A stretch of 64,000 nucleotides of DNA from DASUPK01 sp963831605 (lineage in GTDB: Bacteria; Actinomycetota; Thermoleophilia; Solirubrobacterales; 70-9): NCBI GenBank assembly GCA_963831605.1, contig CAWHQR010000002.1, forward strand, positions 434,001-498,000, read 5' to 3'. Under the pieces are notes generated by a model that saw only the letters and a list, made by a program, of their open reading frames with translations, did no database searches and was not told where the DNA came from. How positions within the stretch are numbered: position 1 is the first letter of the stretch; the number at the start of each line of letters is the position of its first letter. This document shows positions 20,392 through 28,106 of this stretch, one piece after another. Position numbers and translations under genes: made by a program.

Positions 20392-20420
20392 AGTATAGAC
20401 GGCCCTCCCCGATCGAACCA
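20392..20420 (-). promoter_or_regulatory. Possible infC promoter
   Basis: On the minus strand TATACT (20397-20392) fits a -10 hexamer, a rare AT-rich stretch in this GC-rich region, 112 bases before the infC ATG. The matching -35 position (17-base spacer) reads TGGTTC, a weak match, so the call rests on the -10. The remaining leader (20280-20391) could form regulatory structure, but I found no clear L20-type binding site. Confidence 0.35.
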
Positions 20421-20439
20421 GGGCTGATCGGTGCAGGCG

Positions 20440-22391
20440 CTAATCGCCGGCCTCGTCCCGCATGCGGGAGATCAGGGCGTCCAGGCCCATTGCGCCGAGA
20501 TCACCGTCCCCGTGGTGGCGTACTGAGGCCTCGCTCGATTCGGCCTCCTTGTCGCCGACGACCAGCATGTAGGGGGCCTTGGAGAGCTCCGCGTCGCGGA
20601 TCTTGCGGCCGACGGACTCAGTGCGGTCGTCGACCCGGCGCGAAACCCTGCTGCCCGCAGTGCGTCGGAGATCTCCCCCGCCCGCCCGTTGTGCCGGTCG
20701 GCAATCGGAATGACCACCGCCTGCACCGGCGCCAGCCAGAGTGGAAACGCGCCAGCGTATTTCTCGATGAGGTACGCGATCATTCGCACCAGCGTGCCGA
20801 TGACGCCGCGGTGGATCATCACCGGCCGGTGAAACTGTCCGTCCTCGCCGACGTACTCCAGTTGGAACTGGTTCGGCAGGTGGAAGTCCACCTGGATGGT
20901 GCTGATCGTCTCGCTGTGGCCGAGCGGATCGCGCAGCTGGATGTCGATTTTCGGTCCGTAGAACGCGGCCTCACCGGGCGCCTCGACATACTCCAGCTCG
21001 AGCACGGCCATGGCATCTTTGAGGTACCGCTCGCCGCGCTCCCACATCTCGGGATTGTCGACATATTTCTCTGTGTCCGACGGATCCCACAGCGACAGGC
21101 GATACCAGTGGTCCTCGATGCCCAGCACACTGTAGACGTGCTCGATGAGCTGGACCACGCCGACGATCTCGTCCTGGATCTGGTCCGGCGTGCAGAAGAT
21201 ATGCGCGTCGTTGAGGTCCATGCGGCGCACGCGCGACAGACCGCTCAGCTCCCCAGATTTCTCGTACCGCCACATCGTGCCGAACTCGGCAATGCGCAGC
21301 GGCAGCTCGCGATAGCTGTGCTGCTCGTGCTGATAGATCTGGATGTGGTGCGGGCAGTTCATTGGCCGCAGGACGAGCGCTGCTCGTCGCCGGCCTGCAT
21401 GATGGGGAACATCGCGTCCTTGTAGTGGTCCCAGTGGCCGGACGTCTTGTACAGCTCGACTTTGGCAACGTCTGGCGTGATGACGTGCTGGTAGCCGCGC
21501 TCGAGCTCCAGGTCCGTGACCCAGCGCTCCAGCTCGCGCCGAATCGTCGGGCGCCCTTGGGCAGCCAGAGGGGCAGGCCGGGGCCGACGAGGTCCGAGAA
21601 CGTGAAGAGGTTGAGCTCCTTGCCGAGCGCCGATGGTCGCGGCGCTTGGCGTCCTCGACCGCTTCGAGGTAGTGGTCGAGCTGGTCCTGCGACTGCCACG
21701 CCGTGCCGTAGAGCCGCTGCAGCATGGGGCGCTTTTCGTCGCCGCGCCAGTAGGCGCCCGAAAGGTTGGTGAGCTTGAGCGCGCCGATCTGGCCCGTCGA
21801 CTGGCAACGTGGGGGCCGCGGCACATGTCGACCCAGTCCTCGCCCGTCCAGTAGAGCGAGATGGGCTCGCCTCTTCGGGAAGGTCGTCGATGATCTCGCG
21901 CTTGTAGGGGTTGTCGTTGCCGCGCGAGTAGTGCTCGAGCGCCTACCTTCTCGACCATTCCTCGCGCCTGAACGGCTCGTCGGCCTGGATGATCTCGCGC
22001 ATCGCGTCCTCGATGCGAGACGAGGTCGTCCTCGCGGACGGGGGCGGGGATGTCGATGTCGTAGTAGAAGCCGTTTTCGATGACTGGCCCGATCGAGATC
22101 TTCGCCTTCGGCCAGAGATCGAGCACCGACTCCGCGAGAACGTGTGCCGCGTCATGGCGGATCAGCTCGAGCGCCCTCCGGGCTCTTGTCGGTGACGATC
22201 TCGATCCGCTCGCCATCGTCCAAGGGCGCCGAGAGGTCCCGGAGCTCGCCATCGACCTTGAGGGCAAGCGCTGCCTTCGCGAGCCCGGGGCCGATCGCGG
22301 CGGCCGCGTCGGCGCCGGTGGCCCCGGAATCGAGCTCGAGCTCGGAGTCGTCTGGCAGCTTGACCTTGATCACGCGGCTAAATCTAGCCAT
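20440..22391 (-). CDS. thrS: Threonyl-tRNA synthetase (many frameshifts)
   Basis: Class II synthetase charging tRNA-Thr. Recovered pieces in order: TGS domain ('IKVKLPDDSELELDSGATG'), editing domain start ('LIRHDAAHVLAESVLDLWP', 'GFYYDIDIPAPVREDDL', 'MCRGPHV'), catalytic core ('RPMNCPHHIQIYQHEQHSY', 'ELPLRIAEFGTMWRYEKSGE', 'RVRRMDLNDAHIFCTPDQI', 'APGEAAFYGPKIDIQLRD', 'RPVMIHRGVIGTLVRMIAYL') and the anticodon-binding domain ('LAPVQAVVIPIADRHN', 'SKAPYMLVVGDKEAES'). At least seven frame changes occur between 22190 and 20650. ATG at 22391 is divergent from the peptidase gene at 22450. The stop TAG is at 20440. Confidence 0.92.
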
Positions 22392-22449
22392 GGGCGTTGC
22401 CACCCAGCATGCAGGGATGCGCAACTCGGGCGCCGTACACCAGTTGTGA

Positions 22450-23503
22450 GTGCCAATGGGTACCGGCAGACCCAGGTCGTTTGCGTGCGCCGTCCTGGCG
22501 CTCGCCCTGATGGCGGTGACCGCCACGTCCGCCCGCGCCGGCCGCCCCGAGGGCCAAGCACCACGTCTGGCGGTTCGGCACGCGCACGCTCGCGAAGGGG
22601 GCCACCGGCAAGGACGTCCGCTACCTGCAGCGGGCCCTCAGCCGGCTCGGCGTCGCCACGTCGGTGGACGGGGTGTTCGGCAAAGGCACCTTTCGCGACG
22701 TCGAGGAGTTCGAACAGCAGCACGGCTGGCCCGTCAACGGCGTGATCTCGAAGAAGGACGCGAAGCGCATCAGGAAGCTGCTCGCGAAGGGACAGGTGAC
22801 CGGCAGCTATTTCATCCAGGGATACGTGCTCCCCACTCTGCGGCTGAGCTCGCGCAAGGCCGGGAGCGCCAAGGTCAAGGTGCTGGACTCGTACGGCAAC
22901 CTCGTGCAGACGCTTCCCGGCGACTTCGGCGGCGCCGAGTCGAAGCCGGTCGCCTGGGACGGGATGCAATCGGGAGGTGGGGTCGGCGGCGACGGCACCT
23001 ACCAGATGAAGCTCGCCGATCCCGGGACGGCGGGAGCCTCGGTCACGGGCGGCCAGACGCAGCCCTTCGCGATGCACCTGCACCAGTTTCCTGTGCCCGG
23101 GCCGCACAGCTTCGGCGGCCCCGACGACCGATTCGGTGCCCCCCGGTCCGGCCACATCCATCAGGGCCAGGACATCCCGGCGGCCTGTGGGGAGAGGCTC
23201 TACGCCTTTGAGAAAGGGCAGGTCAGGGTCAACTCCTACCAGGCGGGGGGCGCCGGCTACTACATCGTCATCCACGGATTGCTGACCGGGACCGATGCCG
23301 TCTACATGCATATGAAGGCGCCGAGCTGGGCCCCGGTCGGGACACCGGTCACCGCGGGCCAGCAGATCGGGAAGGTCGGCGAGACGGGCGATGCGGTCGG
23401 CTGCCACCTGCACTTCGAACGCTGGAGCGTGCCCGGGTGGTACGTGGGCGGCGCGGCATACGACCCGCTGCCCGAGCTGCAGTACTGGGACACCTACTCC
23501 TAG
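22450..23503 (+). CDS. Secreted M23 peptidase with N-terminal peptidoglycan-binding domain
   Basis: Probable zinc endopeptidase acting on peptidoglycan outside the membrane. Signal peptide at residues 1-30 ('FACAVLALALMAVTATSARA'), then a PG-binding-1 repeat ('GKDVRYLQRALSRLGVATSV', 'VDGVFGKGTF'), a linker domain, and the M23 domain with the metal ligands in 'GHIHQGQDIPAACG' and 'GCHLHFERWS'. A single frame change near 22550, just after the signal peptide, must be corrected. The start is GTG at 22450, or ATG two codons later. Its stop overlaps the end of the converging DUF1326 gene by 4 bases. Confidence 0.85.
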
Positions 23504-24105
23504 CCGCTGTAGTCGAACGTCCCGCCGTATCCGCAGGTGCCGCGGAAGCTGAATGCCAGCGCGTCATCCTCGACGACCAGCTCATCGGCGATCAGCTCCT
23601 CCCCGTCCCGGTCATGGCCGGGAATCACGCAGGTGACGGTCTCGGCGCCGGGGTAACGGTCGCGGATGTGGACGCTGACCTGGTCGCGGATCCGCAGTCG
23701 CTGACGCCGCCGGCTGTGGTTGACGTCGATATCCACCGGGCGCACGGCCAGCAGCTCGCTCGGCTTCCACGCCCAGGGGAAATGCTTGTCCGCGTCCCCT
23801 CCGAGCTTGCCGGTCCAGATCGCCTCGAGAGCCTTGCGCCTGGCCACGTCCGAGCTGCCGTCGAGATAGAGCACCCAGCTCCAAGGGGAGCCCTCCTCGT
23901 CATCGCTGTAGCGGATGGCCATCGCGACGGGCTCCCCGGCCAGGTCGACGCCATCCGCCTCTCCCTCGGCGATCACCCAGGAGAGGATGCCCATGCAGAT
24001 GCCGTGGGTCGAGCGGCCGCCGCCGACGCCGTCGATCCGGCGGCAGGGACAGATCGCGTCGCAGTTGCACGACTCGAAATAGCTCCCCCCGACCTGCCAG
24101 CTCAC
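23500..24105 (-). CDS. DUF1326 domain-containing protein
   Basis: 201 residues, intact. The N-terminal 'GGSYFESCNCDAICPCRR' with its cluster of cysteines and the following 'GICMGILSWVIAEGEADGVD' match DUF1326, a cytoplasmic family of unknown function. The cysteines could bind metal, but no catalytic role is established. The start is GTG at 24105. It stands alone between a tRNA gene and the converging M23 peptidase. Confidence 0.85.
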   Translation of the reverse strand: MSWQVGGSYFESCNCDAICPCRRIDGVGGGRSTHGICMGILSWVIAEGEADGVDLAGEPVAMAIRYSDDEEGSPWSWVLYLDGSSDVARRKALEAIWTGKLGGDADKHFPWAWKPSELLAVRPVDIDVNHSRRRQRLRIRDQVSVHIRDRYPGAETVTCVIPGHDRDGEELIADELVVEDDALAFSFRGTCGYGGTFDYSG

Positions 24106-24145
24106 CGCATCATCCCCTTGTGCGGCTCCGCTTGATCATCCGAAG

Positions 24146-24218
24146 TGGGCACAGCTGGGCTCGAACCAGCGACCTCCGCCTTGTCGAGGCGGCGCTCTCC
24201 CAACTGAGCTATGCGCCC
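24146..24218 (-). tRNA. tRNA-Val (GAC)
   Basis: A 73-base cloverleaf: acceptor GGGCGCA/TGTGCCC (one G-U pair), D-arm GCTC-AGTTGGGA-GAGC, anticodon stem CCGCC/GGCGG, T-arm GCTGG-TTCGAGC-CCAGC, discriminator A, no encoded CCA. The anticodon loop is TCGACAA, which puts GAC (Val) at 34-36 but C rather than the nearly universal T at position 33. The register is fixed by all four stems, so the C33 is real in this sequence. Confidence 0.85.
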
Positions 24219-24246
24219 GGGATGAGAAATGTAGCGCCGGGGCGCG

Positions 24247-25242
24247 TCAGGCAACAGGTGCCGTCGGCGCCTGGACGGTGGCCGGCGCCTCCGGAAGCAG
24301 GCCCTTGGCCCTCATCGTGATCTTGAAGGTCTCGAGCGTGTCGTACTTCGGCTGCCAGCCCGCGGTCGTCTTCAGCTTCTCGGTGGAGACGACCCACGGA
24401 TAGCGGATGAAGTCGAGGTTCCCGGCGGGCGCCTCGGTCCGCGGGACGTGGAGCTTCCACATCGCGTTGTTTAGGCGCTTCATCGACTTCAGGGAGACGT
24501 TGCGCGTCTTCTTCCCGACCATCTCGGCGGCGCGGCTCCAGGTCAGCAGGCCATCGCCGGCGAGATTGAAGGCGCCGGCGTGCTTGCCATCGAGCAGCGC
24601 GATCAGAGCGGAGACGACGTCGTCCTCGTGCACCAGCTGAAACTCCTCGTCTACGCCGTCGAGGATCGGGATGAAGGGGTTGTTGCCGAAGGCGCGGACG
24701 ATGTAGTTGTCGACGCTCGGACCGAAGACGATCGACGGCCGGACGATGGTCATCGCGGCGTCGGGGTTCGCAAGAGCCCAGAGCTGGGCGACGCGGTCGG
24801 AGTCCGCCTTGTGCTTCGCGTAGGAGAAGTCCGGAGCGCCGCGAACGGGCCAGTCCTCGGCGATCGGCTTCGGGTTGTCCGGGAAGGCCCCGTAGGCCGT
24901 CGCGGAAGAAGTCTGGATCACCTGCTTGATCCCGGCGTCTTCGGCGGCCTGGAGCACGGCCTGGGTGCCGTTGACGTCGATGTCGTACATCTTCGCCTCG
25001 TCACGGATCGGGTTGAGCACGAAGGCGAAGTGCAGAAGCGCATCGATCTCGTGGCGCTCGAGCAGATCCCTCATCTGCTTGCGATCCCTGATGTCGGCCT
25101 TGACGAACTCGTGCTTGGGCCAGGAGCGGGGCGGCGGGCGAAGGTCGACGTCGACGATCTTCTCGGTCTCCTCGCGGGCGGAGAGCTCGTCGGTGAGCCG
25201 GCCGCCGATGTAACCGGATCCGCCAGTGATCAGGTAGCGCAC
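24247..25242 (-). CDS. NAD-dependent epimerase/dehydratase (extended SDR)
   Basis: Intact sugar-nucleotide-type epimerase of about 331 residues. Rossmann loop 'LITGGSGYIGGRL', catalytic 'QTSSATAYG' and 'YAKHKAD' (YxxxK), and 'QLVHEDDVVSALIALLDG'. GTG at 25242 is preferred to ATG at 25251 because a promoter (TAGACA, 18 bases, TAGGAT) ends 7 bases before the GTG, giving a leaderless start. The C-terminus carries a Pro/Ala-rich tail. It is isolated from the polysaccharide cluster and its substrate is unknown. Confidence 0.85.
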   Translation of the reverse strand: MRYLITGGSGYIGGRLTDELSAREETEKIVDVDLRPPPRSWPKHEFVKADIRDRKQMRDLLERHEIDALLHFAFVLNPIRDEAKMYDIDVNGTQAVLQAAEDAGIKQVIQTSSATAYGAFPDNPKPIAEDWPVRGAPDFSYAKHKADSDRVAQLWALANPDAAMTIVRPSIVFGPSVDNYIVRAFGNNPFIPILDGVDEEFQLVHEDDVVSALIALLDGKHAGAFNLAGDGLLTWSRAAEMVGKKTRNVSLKSMKRLNNAMWKLHVPRTEAPAGNLDFIRYPWVVSTEKLKTTAGWQPKYDTLETFKITMRAKGLLPEAPATVQAPTAPVA

Positions 25243-25249
25243 GCAGCGC

Positions 25250-25279
25250 ATCCTATCCTGGCTGGGCGGCCAATGTCTA
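25250..25279 (-). promoter_or_regulatory. Promoter of the epimerase gene (leaderless type)
   Basis: On the minus strand a -35 hexamer TAGACA (25279-25274), an 18-base spacer and a -10 hexamer TAGGAT (25255-25250). Transcription should start about 6-7 bases further, right at the GTG at 25242. Confidence 0.5.
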
Positions 25280-25396
25280 CGAGCGGTTACTCACGGATCC
25301 CGTGGCTGTGGAAAACCCGCAGTCTTCGCAAAATTGCCCGCAATCCAACCGAGAACTGCAACCTGTGGCGATAAGTCGTGTTAGTTTCTCTTGACA

Positions 25397-25530
25397 GGCT
25401 CAAGTCATGGCAGCGGACCGCCGACATTGAGCCATAAGACTTGAAGGACCGACGGGCCGGCTGAAGCTCAGATTCGCCGGCGGCACGTCCTTTCGGATAT
25501 AAAGGGCCCCCTCACCGGGGCCCTTTTCCG
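25397..25530 (+). ncRNA. Candidate structured non-coding RNA with its own terminator
   Basis: Most of the gene-free stretch 25252-25573 is densely self-complementary. GGCTCAA (25397-25403) pairs with TTGAGCC (25427-25433), while the overlapping TCAAGTC (25400-25406) can pair with GACTTGA (25438-25444), so the two pairings compete. A nested hairpin follows: AAGGAC (25444-25449) with GTCCTT (25487-25492), enclosing GCCGGC (25456-25461) with GCCGGC (25476-25481). A strong terminator follows at 25501. No open frame fits. I do not recognise a known riboswitch or small-RNA class. The minus strand could fold almost as well, as the 3' region of the NfeD-like gene. Confidence 0.35.
25501..25527. terminator. 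Bidirectional intrinsic terminator
   Basis: AAAGGGCCCC-CTCA-CGGGGCCCTTTT forms a near-perfect stem of about ten pairs with T-rich ends on both strands (TTTT on plus, TTTATAT on minus). It would end the candidate RNA on plus and the NfeD-like gene on minus, which stops 46 bases away. Confidence 0.8.
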
Positions 25531-25573
25531 TGCTGGACCCGGCTCCGCGCATTCCGATCGCCGTGAACGCCGA

Positions 25574-25900
25574 TCACGTCGCTTCTCGCTCCACGCTCAG
25601 GGTCAGGCCATGGACGGCCGTCACCCTGACTCGGGCTCCGACCTCGGCCCCAGCCTCGCAGTCCGCCCGCCAGATCTCACCTCGGAAGCGCACCCTGCCG
25701 CGGGGATCGCAGGCCTCGATCACCACCGCGGACGCGCCGATCAGGGCTTCCCTGCCGGTGGCGATCCGGTAGCGCCGCAGGAAACGGACCCAGAATCCCA
25801 CCTCGGCGACCTCGATCGCAGCGGCCAGCGCGACGAGCGCGATTCCCCAACCGGGCGGGAGGATGATCAGTGCCAGGGCGATCGCGCCGACCAGAAGCAT
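25574..25900 (-). CDS. NfeD-like membrane protein
   Basis: 108 residues: two hydrophobic stretches (about 1-17 and 20-36) followed by a small OB-fold-like domain ('ALIGASAVVIEACDPRGRVR', 'GEIWRADCEAGAEVGARVRV'), the arrangement of the short NfeD family often associated with stomatin/FtsH-type membrane quality control. Partner stomatin or NfeD protease genes are not seen nearby. The ATG at 25900 is preceded by TAGCAT with a 6-base gap, suggesting a leaderless transcript. Confidence 0.8.
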   Translation of the reverse strand: MLLVGAIALALIILPPGWGIALVALAAAIEVAEVGFWVRFLRRYRIATGREALIGASAVVIEACDPRGRVRFRGEIWRADCEAGAEVGARVRVTAVHGLTLSVEREAT

Positions 25901-25932
25901 CGGTCGATGCTACGGGCGGCCTCGCAACGATC

Positions 25933-26624
25933 TCACCCCGAGGCCGCTGCGTGGTAGGTGCTCCCCCGGTGTGTGGGGATCGCGTGTTCGTCGCTGGCGA
26001 CGTAGATGCCGTGGTCGTTGTTCGTGACCGGCAGGGTGCCGCAGTCGTGAATGTTGTTGTTCTCGATCACGGTGCCATTCGCGCCGTCCACGACGCTGAA
26101 ACAGATGGCGGTGTGGTAGTTCGTCACGTCGTTGCCTCGGAAGGTGGCGTTGTCCCCGCTGATGGTGGGGCTGGTGACTCCGGGGCGGCCGTCCAGATTG
26201 AGGTCGGAAACGGTGGTGCCGCCGCCCTGGCTGGTGACCAGATCCTGCCCTTGACGGTTCCCCGCTCTCCCGGGTAGCTGGTCAGGGTCAAGTTGGGCGT
26301 GGAGACGTTGATCGGCCCGCTAGTGGTCCCGGAGCGGAAGCAGCCTGTCTGTCCCTTGGTGAGGGAATTGACGAGCTTCTGGCCGCTCTTGAAGGGGGCG
26401 GCGACGGTGCCGGCGGCCGAATCCGACCCGTTCGGCGAAACAAACCTGTCGCAGGTGACGTAGTTGGCCTCCACCGGCTTTCGGTGCACCTTCGCGGGTG
26501 GGGCCTGCTTCGTGGGGCCGGGGACGAAGATGCGCCCGATCTGCCTATGGCCGATGAGCAGGCCGATGAAGACGGCCACGGCGATGATGATTTTGGGCTG
26601 GTGCCCCCGTATGAAGTCGATCAA
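25933..26624 (-). CDS. Membrane-anchored right-handed beta-helix protein, possibly truncated
   Basis: The N-terminal part has one membrane segment ('KIIIAVAVFIGLLIG') and then 'CDRFVSPNGSDSAAGTVAAP', 'LTLTSYPGERGTVKGRI', the usual lead-in to a parallel beta-helix. After a frame change near 26240 the helix continues ('GDNATFRGNDVTNYHTAIC', 'VIENNNIHDCG', 'HGIYVASDEH') but stops after only two or three coils, far short of the ten or more usual in this family. Either a second indel or true truncation removed the C-terminus. Such proteins commonly bind or cleave polysaccharides; no catalytic residues are visible. Confidence 0.6.
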
Positions 26625-26860
26625 GGGATGAGAGAGGATGATCGTGAACAGCTTGGTGTGCTGGGTCGAGCGCCTAGATCCGCGCGTCGTTCAGGGAAGA
26701 CAGGTCTCAGGCATCCGGTTGCCTCCAGCACTACGAAGGTGCCCCGGTGGCGGTTTGCCACGCGGCCGTTGTCAGCTTTCTTCTCTACCAGCCCTCGGGG
26801 CTTGCTGGGCCGACTCCCGGACGGTCACAGGCTCTGGATGGCTGGATCGGACTCTCCAAG

Positions 26861-26931
26861 AGGCGCCTACCGGAATCGAACCGGTGTAAACGGCTTTGCA
26901 GGCCGCTGCGTAGCCACTCCGCCAAGGCGCC
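26861..26931 (-). tRNA. tRNA-Cys (GCA)
   Basis: A 71-base cloverleaf: acceptor GGCGCCT/AGGCGCC, short D-arm, anticodon stem GCGGC/GCCGT with loop CTGCAAA (anticodon GCA), T-arm ACCGG-TTCGATT-CCGGT, discriminator T, no encoded CCA. The upstream stretch 26625-26860 (between this tRNA and the beta-helix gene) holds no gene that I can support. Confidence 0.93.
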
Positions 26932-26963
26932 GAGCGGATGCAAGCCTAGCGACGGTCTCCGCC

Positions 26964-27473
26964 TCACTCCTGTCCACAGACTTCGAATCCGTACGCTCGG
27001 GCCGCGCTCCGGAGGCTGGTGGTGGCCTCCGCGATTCGCAGTTGGAGCGCGCGAATCTGAGCTGCGTCGTGACCCTCGTAGGCCCTCGCCCACTCACGGA
27101 GCAGGTCGACATTGGCACGGACCCGCCCCAGGATCGACCCCACCCTGCCGACGTCTGCCGGGGGCGACTCCAGGCCCTGAAGCTCCCGAGCCTCAGCGGC
27201 GAGGTTGTCGGCCTGCTGACGCAGCAGGCCGGCGACCTGGCGGGCCTTGGCATTCGAGTCGAGATGACCGAGTTCGATCGTCTGGCTCTCCAGATCCTTC
27301 GTTCGGGAATCGTGATTCCTGCAGATCACGTCGCCCAGGGAGATGAAGGCCGCCTTGGTCAGCGGCTGCACCTCCCGGTGGGTCTCGACCTGCGTCGTCG
27401 ATTTGGAGGATCCGCCGCCGCAGCCGGCAATTGCGATCACGATGACGAGACTGAGCGGGGCGACGACTCGCAC
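26964..27473 (-). CDS. Putative lipoprotein with helical extracellular domain
   Basis: 169 residues, family not recognised. A lipoprotein signal peptide ends in the lipobox 'IAIAGC', followed by a Gly/Ser/Thr linker. The rest is predicted mostly helical, with two cysteines ('DVICRNHD' and the C-terminal 'FEVCGQE') that could form a disulfide, resembling other small actinobacterial surface lipoproteins. GTG at 27473 is preceded by TAGCTT with a 6-base gap (leaderless pattern). It lies between two tRNA genes and has no operon partner. Confidence 0.7.
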   Translation of the reverse strand: MRVVAPLSLVIVIAIAGCGGGSSKSTTQVETHREVQPLTKAAFISLGDVICRNHDSRTKDLESQTIELGHLDSNAKARQVAGLLRQQADNLAAEARELQGLESPPADVGRVGSILGRVRANVDLLREWARAYEGHDAAQIRALQLRIAEATTSLRSAARAYGFEVCGQE

Positions 27474-27558
27474 GCACTCAAGCTAGCTGGCGAATGCCCC
27501 CGGACTAAGACGCCCCGCCGGGCGTCCCTGCCGGCGCTGGGGCGAATGAGTCAAGGCA

Positions 27559-27632
27559 AGCGGCTGATGGGATTCGAACCCACGACCTTCTGCATGGCAA
27601 GCAGACGCTCTAGCCAGCTGAGCTACAGCCGC
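27559..27632 (-). tRNA. tRNA-Gly (GCC)
   Basis: A 74-base cloverleaf: acceptor GCGGCTG/CAGCCGC, D-arm GCTC...GAGC, anticodon stem TCTGC/GCAGA with loop TTGCCAT (anticodon GCC), T-arm GTGGG-TTCGAAT-CCCAT, discriminator T, no encoded CCA. Confidence 0.93.
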
Positions 27633-27664
27633 AGCGACGGGCAAGTATAGGCGCGCCCGCGGGA

Positions 27665-28063
27665 TTAACTCTGGTCCAGCGCCTCGTTGAGAAGTTCGTC
27701 TGCGCGGGCGTTGTCATCCCGCTTGACGTGTCGGATGGACCAGCTCGGCAACTCGCGCAGCGCGTCCTTCGCCTTGGTGTTGAGCGGGCGCAGATGGTCC
27801 TGCTTCACCTTCCAGTTGCCCTTCACCTGCTCGACGATCAGCTTCGAGTCCCCCACGAACTCAACCTCGTCGGCGCCCAGCTCCCTGGCCAGCTTGATCC
27901 CGAGCAGGAGGGCACGATACTCGGCCACGTTGTTGGTCGCCTCACCGATCGTTTCGCCACGCTCGGTCAGGATCTCGCCGGAGGGATCGGTGGCGACGGC
28001 GGCGATCGCTGCCGGGCCCGGGTTTCCCCTCGAGCCGCCGTCGACGTTGATCACGACCTTCAC
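27665..28063 (-). CDS. Ribonuclease HI-like protein (RNase H fold)
   Basis: 132-residue RNase H-fold protein that should cleave RNA in RNA-DNA hybrids. The carboxylates appear in order: Asp in 'INVDGGSRGNPG', Glu in 'VAEYRALLLGI', Asp in 'FVGDSKLIVEQV' and Asp in 'RDDNARADELLNEAL'. It lacks the basic protrusion of E. coli RNase HI and matches the short actinobacterial type that is also found fused to phosphatases. The GTG start at 28063 follows TACGGT by 8 bases. Confidence 0.88.
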   Translation of the reverse strand: MKVVINVDGGSRGNPGPAAIAAVATDPSGEILTERGETIGEATNNVAEYRALLLGIKLARELGADEVEFVGDSKLIVEQVKGNWKVKQDHLRPLNTKAKDALRELPSWSIRHVKRDDNARADELLNEALDQS

Positions 28064-28106
28064 CGGCGGGCACCGTAGCAGCGGCCCTGGCGGCCTCTTG
28101 GCGCGC

